The notes beneath the pieces were generated by a model. The model had not been told where the DNA came from, did no database searches, and saw only the letters and a list, made by a program, of their open reading frames with translations. Source: Tetragenococcus muriaticus DSM 15685 (GTDB lineage: Bacteria; Bacillota; Bacilli; Lactobacillales; Enterococcaceae). Taken from it: a DNA stretch of 64,000 bases. The DNA is taken from NCBI RefSeq assembly GCF_000423785.1, contig NZ_AUIQ01000001.1, positions 62,001 through 126,000 of the forward strand, given 5' to 3'. The position numbers and the translations under genes were made by a program. Each line of letters opens with the position of its first letter. The first letter of the stretch is position 1. Of this stretch, positions 57,161 to 64,000 are shown one piece after another.

Positions 57161-58513
57161 ATGCGAGTAGTAATTATCGGTGGATCTCATGCAGGAATTG
57201 CAGCCGCTAGACGTTTAAAAAAAATGGACGCAAACATAGAAGTATTCATTATTGAACGTTCGAACATTTTAGGTTATGTGGGAAGCGGTTTGAATCTTTA
57301 CTTGGAAGGTATTATTAGTAATCTAACAGAAGCAAAAACTTATAGTACTACCCAGTTGTCAGCAGAAGGTATTAACGTTTACTTAAATACAGAGGCAATA
57401 ACCATCCAAAATGAACAGAAACAAGTGATAGTTTCTTCTTCCTCCGAGCAAAAGGCCAAAGAGAACATTTCTTATGGCTATTTAATATTAGCGATGGGCT
57501 CAAGTCAATATCAAACAGATTTTCCCTTACAGTCTAGTCAAGAAATGATTAATTACAAGACCCTTCCTCAAGCAAAACAAGCAATGACTCATCTTCAATC
57601 AGCTAAAATAGTCACGATTATCGGAGCAGGGTTAATTGGACTTGAATTAGCTAACACCTTAGCAAAATATCAAAAAGAAATCTATATAGTCGAACGTATG
57701 GATAGTGTATTATTTCGCTATTTTGATAAAGAGATGACACAAAAGTTAATAGAAAGCTTCCCTGAAAATGTTCATATATTTTTAAATAATAGTGTTGAAA
57801 AAATAAATTTAAATGAGCAAAAACAGGAGAAAGAGGTTATTTTATCTAATAAAGATACTCTAGTTTGCGATGAAGTCGTATTTGCAATTAATCCACGTCC
57901 TAATGTGAATTTGGTCGCAGATACCTTAACAATTAACCAAGACGGCGCGGTTTGTACGGATCAATATCTACAAACTTCTGATCCTTTTATTTACGCAGTA
58001 GGAGATCTGATTTCCATTGATTTCAATGATTCAGCTTCTGCGATGTACCTTCCGTTAGTCACAAATGCTTATCGTACAGGTATTGTTGCTGCTTCAAATA
58101 TCTTCATGAAAGAAAAAATTCCTTTTTCAAAGGTCCAAAGAACTGTTGTAAGTAAACTTTTTGGGTTTTATTTAGCTAGCTCTGGTATTAATAAAACAGA
58201 AGCTTTATACCATGGATTTCAAACTTCCTCAATTACAAAAACATACACACAGAAACAACTTTTTGCCAAAGAAGATGGATTTGAACTAACGTTAAGACTT
58301 GTTTTTGATCAAGAAAGTAAACAAATTAGAGGCGCCCAATTGGTAACAAATAGCCCCGAGAGTTTAGAAATTATTAATACGATTTCCGCTTTAATTACTA
58401 TGCAAGCAAGTTTACAGCAAATAGCTACTATGGATTTTTATTTTAATCCTAAACTATCCTTACCCTTGCATTTTTTGAATGATCTAGCATTGGAAGCTTT
58501 AAGCAAGGAATAA
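57161..58513 (+). CDS. FAD/NAD(P)-dependent oxidoreductase, NADH-oxidase/CoA-disulfide-reductase family, redox Cys replaced by Ser
   Basis: A 450-residue flavoprotein of the NADH oxidase/peroxidase family. The FAD motif GGSHAGIAAARRL (7-19) and second NAD motif GAGLIGLELA (about 154-163) are intact, as is IYAVGDLI. In this family Cys42 of SCG forms a sulfenic acid; here the alignment reads YVGSGLNLYL, with Ser42. From the family's chemistry this change should remove the peroxidatic/sulfenic step, so it may make hydrogen peroxide or have another electron acceptor. GGAGGG precedes the ATG; it is closely linked to the Mga-like gene. Confidence 0.85.
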   Translation: MRVVIIGGSHAGIAAARRLKKMDANIEVFIIERSNILGYVGSGLNLYLEGIISNLTEAKTYSTTQLSAEGINVYLNTEAITIQNEQKQVIVSSSSEQKAKENISYGYLILAMGSSQYQTDFPLQSSQEMINYKTLPQAKQAMTHLQSAKIVTIIGAGLIGLELANTLAKYQKEIYIVERMDSVLFRYFDKEMTQKLIESFPENVHIFLNNSVEKINLNEQKQEKEVILSNKDTLVCDEVVFAINPRPNVNLVADTLTINQDGAVCTDQYLQTSDPFIYAVGDLISIDFNDSASAMYLPLVTNAYRTGIVAASNIFMKEKIPFSKVQRTVVSKLFGFYLASSGINKTEALYHGFQTSSITKTYTQKQLFAKEDGFELTLRLVFDQESKQIRGAQLVTNSPESLEIINTISALITMQASLQQIATMDFYFNPKLSLPLHFLNDLALEALSKE

Positions 58514-58628
58514 TAAATTGGAAGCTTAGTTAGTTATTTTTTCTTAAAATAACTATAGGAAATCTTGTATTGCAAATTTTGTTCGTTTAACATAAGTGAT
58601 TGAACGAATAAATGATAGGAGACAAACA

Positions 58629-59657
58629 ATGAGTAAAAAAGCGATCAGTGCCATTATTTGCTTTGTTTTTTGTGTCCTTATAAGCTTTGGCATACAGTTA
58701 ACAAGCGGCACTTTATATAGTCAGCCTTTGGCAAAAATTGATCAAATTGAAATAAATGATCAACAACAAGATATTCAAGCAACTAAAATGAATGGACAAG
58801 ATAAAGGGGAGTCGGTCCATCTCACAGCTAAATACCGTAATAATGAGCTAGATACCACTCATTTTTCTGAAGGAGAACAAGTTTTTTATTCCCAAGGACA
58901 AGCTGAGGAGAAAAAGCGCGATGGCTTCGTGTTCTTTATGGTTGCTTTCTTATTATTCACTCTCATTTTTATTGGAGGAAAAACAGGGGTAACCACGTTT
59001 ATTAGCGTTATTTTAAATAGCGCTGCTTTATTTTTAATTGTCGCTGTTTATCGCAGCTATACGAATATTTCACTAGTAATTTTTACAGCTATTTATACGG
59101 TCTTATCGATTGCTATCACCTTATTTCTTATTGACGGCATTAAAAAGGATAGTTTGCAGAAGTTTTTTGCAACGCTTTTGACCGTTTTTAGTGCTTTTTT
59201 TATTTGTTTTATTGCAATGGAGATTTTTAATGATGAAGGATTGCGTTTTGAAGACATGGGAGCTTTAACACGTCCTTATCGACCGATCTTTTTATCTGGC
59301 TTACTAGTAGGAGCTATTGGTGCTTCGTTAGATACAGTTGTTTCGGTGGTTTCTACTTTAGAAGAAATTGAAGCTAAAAATCCGATCGTTACATTAAACC
59401 AACTTATTCACTCAGGAAAAAAGGTCGGAGAAGACATTAGTTCAACAATGGTCAATGTACTAATATGTTCTTATTTTAGTAGTGCTATTCCAATGATGCT
59501 AATTTATCTTCATAATGGCTGGCCTTTTGCGCAAACAGTTAGTATGCTACTATCTATAGAATTTGTACGTGTGTTATGTGGAGGATTTGGTATTTTACTT
59601 TCCATTCCATTTTCCCTTCTTTTCTTTCAATTTAACCGGAAGGGGGCAAAACAATGA
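58629..59657 (+). CDS. YibE/F-family membrane protein, first of a pair
   Basis: A 342-residue multi-span membrane protein of the YibE/F group (PF07907). After an N-terminal span and an extracellular loop of about 80 residues, six to seven spans follow; a DMGALTRPYRPIFLSGLLVGAIGASLDTVVSVV segment is typical, and is recognised here by its short pieces LVGAIGASLD and RPIFLSG. Function unknown; possibly a permease. The start is ATG 58629 with AGGAGA upstream. The next gene overlaps by ATGA. Confidence 0.82.
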   Translation: MSKKAISAIICFVFCVLISFGIQLTSGTLYSQPLAKIDQIEINDQQQDIQATKMNGQDKGESVHLTAKYRNNELDTTHFSEGEQVFYSQGQAEEKKRDGFVFFMVAFLLFTLIFIGGKTGVTTFISVILNSAALFLIVAVYRSYTNISLVIFTAIYTVLSIAITLFLIDGIKKDSLQKFFATLLTVFSAFFICFIAMEIFNDEGLRFEDMGALTRPYRPIFLSGLLVGAIGASLDTVVSVVSTLEEIEAKNPIVTLNQLIHSGKKVGEDISSTMVNVLICSYFSSAIPMMLIYLHNGWPFAQTVSMLLSIEFVRVLCGGFGILLSIPFSLLFFQFNRKGAKQ

Positions 59658-60418
59658 ATGTCATTACAAGTCTATTGATTGTGTTCATCCTACTTTTAGT
59701 TCTTATTTTAGGCCGATCTTCATTTTATGTACTAAGTGGCTTGTTTATGAACATACTCTTATTTTTCCTTTTAATCTTTTTTTTACATCAAGGAATCCCC
59801 GTTTATATCGCGGCACTTAGTTATATTTTATTAAACAGTCTAATCACTTTAGGATACGTTAATGGTTGGAATGAAAAGACAAAAGCGGCTTTTTACAGCT
59901 TGGTTTTATTCCTAATAATTTTATCCTTAGTTTTTATACCTTTAATTCAAAAATTATCTATTTCAGGATTTTCTTCCCAGGAATTAGAAGAACTAGCCGC
60001 ATTAAACTTGAATGTCCCGATTTCTTTTTCACAACTTAGTGTTTCTGTGATCTTAATTGGCGTATCAGGAGCGCTCATTGACGGCAGCATGTCCATCGCC
60101 AGTGCAACGTCAGAAATTTTTGAGCGTCGCTATCAAAAAATTGATAGGAAAATGTTGTTTTCTTCTAGTATGGCAGTAGTTAAAAATATCTTGAATTCTA
60201 CCGTAAACACCTTGTTATTTGCCTTTATTAGTACTGGTCTGGCTTTGATTTTTTGGTACCAAGATTTGGCTATTCCTTGGTATGAAATGATTAACTCCAA
60301 GGCTTTTGTTTTTGAATTTGCCGTCATCGTGCTATCGAGTATTAGCGTAGCTTTAGTATTACCCTTTACGGCAGTGGTAACTTGTCGTTACTTATTAAAA
60401 ACTCCTGAAAAAATGTAA
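59654..60418 (+). CDS. YibE/F-family membrane protein, second of a pair
   Basis: A 254-residue multi-span protein of the same YibE/F family. The signature piece is LIGVSGALIDGSMSIASA (about residues 132-149), the counterpart of the GASLD segment in the first protein. The start overlaps the stop of the first gene (ATGA), so the two are likely subunits of one membrane complex. Substrate unknown. Closed by a bidirectional terminator. Confidence 0.82.
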   Translation: MNVITSLLIVFILLLVLILGRSSFYVLSGLFMNILLFFLLIFFLHQGIPVYIAALSYILLNSLITLGYVNGWNEKTKAAFYSLVLFLIILSLVFIPLIQKLSISGFSSQELEELAALNLNVPISFSQLSVSVILIGVSGALIDGSMSIASATSEIFERRYQKIDRKMLFSSSMAVVKNILNSTVNTLLFAFISTGLALIFWYQDLAIPWYEMINSKAFVFEFAVIVLSSISVALVLPFTAVVTCRYLLKTPEKM

Positions 60419-60437
60419 AATTATTCTTCTGAGTAAT

Positions 60438-60483
60438 AAAACCACTTACTAGCTTTCTTTTTTGACTAGTAAGTGGTTTTGTT
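60438..60483. terminator. Bidirectional terminator between the YibE/F pair and the SDR gene
   Basis: AAACCACTTACTAG (60439-60452) pairs with CTAGTAAGTGGTTT (60466-60479), with A- and T-rich flanks on both sides. Confidence 0.88.
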
Positions 60484-60488
60484 TATTT

Positions 60489-61097
60489 CTAATAAACTTT
60501 ATATTCTTGACCTGTTTGCTTGCCTTCAACACTTTTTAAAAAAGCATTGGCTACCTCTTTGCCGGAAACGGGTGTAAAACCAATAAAAGATTCGCCATAA
60601 TCTTCCATGGATTCTTCTAAAATATTAGGACTTACACAATTAATGCGCTGTCCATTTTTTAAGTCAATAGCAGCTGATTTTACAAAAGCAGCCACACCGC
60701 CATTGGCCATAGCTGCAGAAGCACCTCCAGGAATAGGATCATCTTTCATAATCCCAGTAATTAGTGTTATGCTTCCATTTTCATATAAATAGTGTTGGCC
60801 CACTAAAGCTAAATTTATTTGACCTAGTAGTTTACTAAGCACAGCTGTTTGATTGATTTCTGGTGTTAATGAGTGTACGGGGGCAAATTCAGCCGCACCA
60901 GCTGTGCTGATAATGGCATCAACAGCTCCAGCTTTTTTAAATAAATTTTCTATACTTTCTTTTGAAGTTAAATCGACATGGATATCCCCACTAAAACGTC
61001 CTGCAGTAATTATCTCATGATTTCTAGCTAAAAGGCGGTGGGTGACCAACTGACCGATCGTACCGCTTGCTCCTACAAGTAAAATACGCAAATTCAT
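60489..61097 (-). CDS. Short-chain dehydrogenase/reductase
   Basis: A 202-residue Rossmann-fold protein. GASGTIGQLVTHRLL (residues 9-23) binds NAD(P), and a short-chain core follows (DAIISTAGAAEFAP). The classical YxxxK is not visible; NGGVAAFVKSAAIDL sits where it usually lies, so this is an atypical, small SDR. The substrate is unknown. AAGGAGG precedes the ATG, and it is alone on this strand. Confidence 0.8.
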   Translation of the reverse strand: MNLRILLVGASGTIGQLVTHRLLARNHEIITAGRFSGDIHVDLTSKESIENLFKKAGAVDAIISTAGAAEFAPVHSLTPEINQTAVLSKLLGQINLALVGQHYLYENGSITLITGIMKDDPIPGGASAAMANGGVAAFVKSAAIDLKNGQRINCVSPNILEESMEDYGESFIGFTPVSGKEVANAFLKSVEGKQTGQEYKVY

Positions 61098-61239
61098 GTC
61101 CTCCTTTATATATACTTAATTTTTATTATAACAAAATTTTTAATGTTTATTTAGTTTAGCTTGCATTTTAACTAAAAGACTTTTCCTTTAACAGTGGAAG
61201 TTTTATACTAATGGGAGATAAGTACAAAGGAGTAAGAAA

Positions 61240-61914
61240 ATGAAAACATCTTTAACCACTCAAATGGAGGAAACATTATATTACTTTCTTCGTGAAAATG
61301 GATTTATTGCTATTGAAGAAGTTACCACACCTGATGAACAAGGAATTGTAGACACACTTGGTTGTCGTTTGGATAATAAACAACAATTCGAGTGGCGTTG
61401 TTATGAATTAAAAGTCAGTAAAGCAGATTTTCGTTCTTCAGCTAAGCTTTCATTTATTGGTCACTACAACTATTTTGTCCTACCTGAGCAGCTTTATATA
61501 AGTGTAAAAGAAGAAATTCCCTCTCATATTGGTGTTTTAGTCTACCATCCTTATATCAGTGAAGATTTGCCCCTTTCTGGGTTTTTTATTACTGAAAAAA
61601 AGCCTCAAAGGCAGCTGTTACAAGTAAACGAAGATGAACTGCTTTATCACTTAATTTCTTCTCAAGCAAGAGAAGTAGGAAAGGCCAAACAAACTGCACG
61701 AGGTTTACACACATTTAGCACCAAACAAGTATATAAAGAATTAAAAAAACGCCAACCAGAATATGATTTATTTGGAGGCGGGGCTAACTACTATGACCGC
61801 TTTATTGAAGATACGCAAAATCAAGCAATTGAAGCTTTAAAAGAAGAACTAGAGGCTACTCGAGAAGCTTATTTTCAATTAGAACAAAAATTGGATAAGG
61901 AGCATAGAAACTAA
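61240..61914 (+). CDS. PD-(D/E)XK-like nuclease-fold protein, phage type (MmcB-like)
   Basis: A 224-residue protein. The centre carries EWRCYELKVSKADFRS, an E-x-K type motif with an upstream acidic residue in VDTLGCRL, followed by FIGHYNYFVLPEQLY, a pattern common in small phage and MmcB-like nuclease-fold proteins. The C-terminal third is a charged coiled region. The TAA stop overlaps the ATG of the next gene by one base. AAAGGAG precedes the ATG. Catalysis is not proven; the fold assignment is by motif only. Confidence 0.6.
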   Translation: MKTSLTTQMEETLYYFLRENGFIAIEEVTTPDEQGIVDTLGCRLDNKQQFEWRCYELKVSKADFRSSAKLSFIGHYNYFVLPEQLYISVKEEIPSHIGVLVYHPYISEDLPLSGFFITEKKPQRQLLQVNEDELLYHLISSQAREVGKAKQTARGLHTFSTKQVYKELKKRQPEYDLFGGGANYYDRFIEDTQNQAIEALKEELEATREAYFQLEQKLDKEHRN

Positions 61915-62777
61915 TGTATTATCCTTATTTTAGAGGAAAACAGTTCGATCTTTTGGCGTTACGCGCTCTTTTAGAAAATGATAGATTATCTAAAAAAGTA
62001 ATTCCTATCATTGAGCCTATTAAAAATACAGCTACTCTACATAAACTTTTAACTTATGCGCAAAAAAAGCAACATCCTTTTTATTTAGTGCAAAACCCAC
62101 AACTAGGAGAGTTTAATACACACAATGCTGGCAATTCCTTACAAGAAATTCCGGCGAGAAAAGCATTATTAGTAGATCAACCCTTAGAGTCAATGAACTC
62201 ATCTGCTGAACTACTAATCATTGATCAACCTTCTGTTGCTTTAAGTAGTGATTGGACAGGTAACCAAAAACCAGTTTTCATCCCTCCAGAATTTCGCCTA
62301 CTAAATAAAGTCATAGGGGATAAAATTATCTCGCAGGACTATTTCACGCGTTTACCTAAATTAAGTTTTTATAAAATGTGTAGGGATGAATTATTTTCTA
62401 TAGACCATTTATCTTATAAACAAAGGGGCTTTTTCGGTTTTAGTGATTTTTCGATCGATAGTCGTATTTATTACGAAAAAAGTTACCCATCAAATTTGTT
62501 AAGTCTACATTTGCTATATTTTTCTAAAGAGCAATTACGTATTCATCATTTTTTATCTACAGAAGAACCGGCTACTCAAAAAGAAAAATTTTTAGAATTA
62601 ATGCAAGAGGTTTACGCATGGCAAAAAGTTTTATCTCAAGAAAATTTAACAAAAGGATTAGCTTTATTGTTAGATTATGCTAAACAACAAAAGTTTCCCG
62701 GCATGGGCGTTATGCGCAAAGCTTCTGTCATGCATCATATGGAACTAATGGGTCGCTACTTGGAGAATAAAAATTAA
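61914..62777 (+). CDS. sce7725-like (T4 beta-protein-type) family protein
   Basis: A 287-residue protein beginning MYYPYFRGKQFDLLALRALL, which resembles the sce7725 family, related to the phage T4 beta-protein group. The proteins often pair with a small nuclease-fold partner, as here. No catalytic residues are obvious; acidic and aromatic residues at the start (YFRGKQ) and RGFFGFSDFSID at about residue 175 are notable. It is translationally coupled to the upstream gene. Function is not known; a defence role is a hypothesis. Confidence 0.65.
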   Translation: MYYPYFRGKQFDLLALRALLENDRLSKKVIPIIEPIKNTATLHKLLTYAQKKQHPFYLVQNPQLGEFNTHNAGNSLQEIPARKALLVDQPLESMNSSAELLIIDQPSVALSSDWTGNQKPVFIPPEFRLLNKVIGDKIISQDYFTRLPKLSFYKMCRDELFSIDHLSYKQRGFFGFSDFSIDSRIYYEKSYPSNLLSLHLLYFSKEQLRIHHFLSTEEPATQKEKFLELMQEVYAWQKVLSQENLTKGLALLLDYAKQQKFPGMGVMRKASVMHHMELMGRYLENKN

Positions 62778-62795
62778 GCTAAGAACATCTTAAAA

Positions 62796-62824
62796 TTTAC
62801 ATATGTAAACGAAAGTGTTATATT
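62796..62824 (+). promoter_or_regulatory. Copper-responsive promoter with CopY operator (cop box)
   Basis: TTTACATATGTAAA (62796-62809) is a perfect palindrome containing the cop box TACA-N2-TGTA at 62798-62807. TTTACA also forms the -35; a 17-base spacer leads to the -10 TATATT (62819-62824). So a CopY-type repressor would block this promoter and release it in copper. Confidence 0.8.
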
Positions 62825-62863
62825 GAACTTAGTTTTAAATATCAACCTAAGGAGATGGCATGA

Positions 62864-63160
62864 TTGAAATTAAAAAGTCTTAGCTTTATTACACTTTTAT
62901 CGACAGTATTTCTTTTAGGAGCTTGTAGTAATAATGAAGATACGACAGAAGGACAAAATAGTTCAACTGCAAGTACAGAAATGAGCGAAATGCAAGATTC
63001 AAGCGATCATATGGAAGGAATGCAAGGACAAAATGCTGAAATTACGGGAATTCATGAAGGTCCTGCTTATATGATTAATTTTGAACCTAATGATGGCAGT
63101 AAAGAATTTGTAAACCATAAATGGGTTACAGAAGATGAATTATCACCTGTAGATCAATAA
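62864..63160 (+). CDS. Lipoprotein, short YdhK/DUF1541-type, copper-linked
   Basis: A 98-residue lipoprotein. The signal ends in lipobox LLGACS, then a Ser/Glu-rich linker with HMEGMQG and a C-terminal motif ITGIHEGPAYMINFEP...FVNHKWVTEDEL typical of YdhK (DUF1541) proteins. Members I know are about twice as long with two such domains; this one keeps just one. The start is TTG at 62864, 9 bases after GGAG. The cop-box promoter upstream supports a role in copper handling, with Met/His residues as possible ligands. Confidence 0.78.
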   Translation: MKLKSLSFITLLSTVFLLGACSNNEDTTEGQNSSTASTEMSEMQDSSDHMEGMQGQNAEITGIHEGPAYMINFEPNDGSKEFVNHKWVTEDELSPVDQ

Positions 63161-63264
63161 AAGTAAACTTAGGGGCAAGCCGAAATATTTGAAGCGCTTT
63201 TTGTGCTTTGCTACAATTGCATTAGAGCTTGAAAGATAGCTAAAAAAGCAAGGAGGAACTGTTT

Positions 63265-64000
63265 ATGCAAACTTATGACAAATTATTTTATAACGGTCAA
63301 TGGCAAGATGCGCAATCAAATGATTACTCTGATATTATAAACACTGCCAATGAAGAAGTTATTGCAAAAGTAGTCAAAGCTTCTCATCAAGATGTTGACC
63401 AAGCAGTAGCATCTGCTAAAGCTGCTTTTGATCAATGGAATAACACTTCTCCTGAAACACGCGCTAAATATATTGAAAAAATTGCTGACGGCATTGAAAA
63501 ACGCCAAGATGAAATTGCCGATACCATGGTAGAAGAACTAGGTACTTCTAAAGCTTTCGCAGATAAAGGACAAGTACCGATGTCATTAAAAGAAATCCGT
63601 TACCATGGTAGAAGAACTAGGTACTTCTAAAGCTTTCGCAGATAAAGGACAAGTACCGATGTCATTAAAAGAAATCCGTGGAACTTTAGACGCGTTTAAG
63701 AACTTTAGTTTTGAAGAAGAGCTTGATAACGCAACTATTATTAAAGAAGGCTACGGTGTGGTTGGTTGTGTAACTCCTTGGAACTTTCCAATGAACCAAA
63801 TACAACGTAAAATTACGCCAGCTTTACTAGCTGGAAACACTGTAGTAGTAAATCCAGCATCAAATACGCCACTTACAGCTATTATTTACGCTGAAACCAT
63901 TGAAGAAGCAGGTTTACCTGCAGGTGTTTTCAACTTAGTTACAGGTAGTGGCGGAGATACAGGCGACTATTTAACACAACATCCAGATGTATCTGTTGTT
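63265..64000 (+). pseudogene. NAD(P)-dependent aldehyde dehydrogenase broken by a 79-bp tandem duplication (right edge cut)
   Basis: An ALDH-superfamily gene, with YNGQWQDAQSND at the start, frameshifted after residue 112 because 79 bases (63522-63600) are repeated exactly (63601-63679). Removing one copy gives an unbroken frame through GTLDAFKNFSFEEEL, GCVTPWNFPMN and LVTGSGG to the edge. The usual NAD-binding Lys (VVVKP) is Asn (codon 63851-63853) here. The catalytic Cys lies beyond the window. AAGGAGG precedes the ATG. A separate start inside the second copy (63605) cannot be excluded. Confidence 0.88.
63522..63679 (+). repeat. Exact 79-bp tandem duplication in the aldehyde dehydrogenase gene
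   Basis: The two copies, starting TACCATGGTAGAAG at 63522 and 63601, are identical over 79 bases. Because 79 is not a multiple of three, it shifts the frame. The base triplet CCG just before the first copy and near its end gives little homology to drive it. No divergence between copies suggests it is recent. Confidence 0.95.

Noticed and set aside
63189-63203. Possible catabolite-responsive (cre) element TTGAAGCGCTTTTTG
   Set aside because: It lacks one base of the cre consensus spacing and a matching 3' half, so I cannot support CcpA control of the aldehyde dehydrogenase gene.

Overview
The window is a low-GC, gene-dense chromosome segment of a Bacillota bacterium. Gene content and protein sequences fit Lactobacillales, most likely Enterococcaceae: gatCAB, comEA-comEB-comEC-holA-rpsT, trigger factor-clpX-ysxC and fructose PTS blocks, and an Mga-type regulator. 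Many proteins are rich in Asp/Glu, including a poly-aspartate linker in the fructose PTS protein. This suggests a salt-adapted genus such as Tetragenococcus; that is inference, not proof. I see no rRNA, tRNA, CRISPR array, insertion sequence or complete prophage.

Layout. 0-9.6 kb: a YolD-like SOS gene cut by the left edge, lepA, a nucleoside deoxyribosyltransferase/ECF S-component cluster facing queG, thrC with an amidohydrolase, a phosphatase interrupted by one stop codon, and an OsmC protein. 9.7-11.8 kb: glmS behind a recognisable glmS ribozyme. 11.9-18.2 kb: sppA, an RDD membrane protein, a TPR-like protein, tig, a structured intergenic element, clpX and ysxC. 18.2-24 kb: the fruRKA operon and a ClC antiporter. 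24-34.3 kb: pcrA, ligA, gatCAB, dagK and an RlmCD-type methyltransferase. 34.4-41.8 kb: small metabolic and repair genes and an amino-acid ABC transporter with an aminotransferase, preceded by ArgR-box-like sites. 41.8-46.6 kb: the late competence operon, holA and rpsT. 46.8-51.2 kb: a histidine phosphatase, a metallo-beta-lactamase-fold hydrolase, an XPD-like helicase with a nuclease domain, and a SufT/MIP18-like gene.

51.2-64 kb is the most eroded and accessory part. It holds CPBP and pyrD remnants, an uncharacterised coiled-coil gene pair, an Mga-type regulator broken at a poly-A run beside a flavoprotein lacking its redox cysteine, two YibE/F membrane proteins, a nuclease-fold/sce7725-like pair, a cop-box-controlled lipoprotein, and an aldehyde dehydrogenase broken by an exact 79-bp tandem duplication.

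Several themes link the genes. GlmS is controlled by a self-cleaving mRNA leader. The fructose operon carries its own DeoR-type repressor with operator-like repeats over the promoter. pcrA and ligA sit next to gatCAB, as in related genomes. Two proteins whose families usually carry an Fe-S cluster (the RlmCD-type methyltransferase and the XPD-like helicase) lack the expected cysteines. Five genes are broken by single or simple lesions, which points to ongoing gene decay, reversible switching, or in some cases assembly error.
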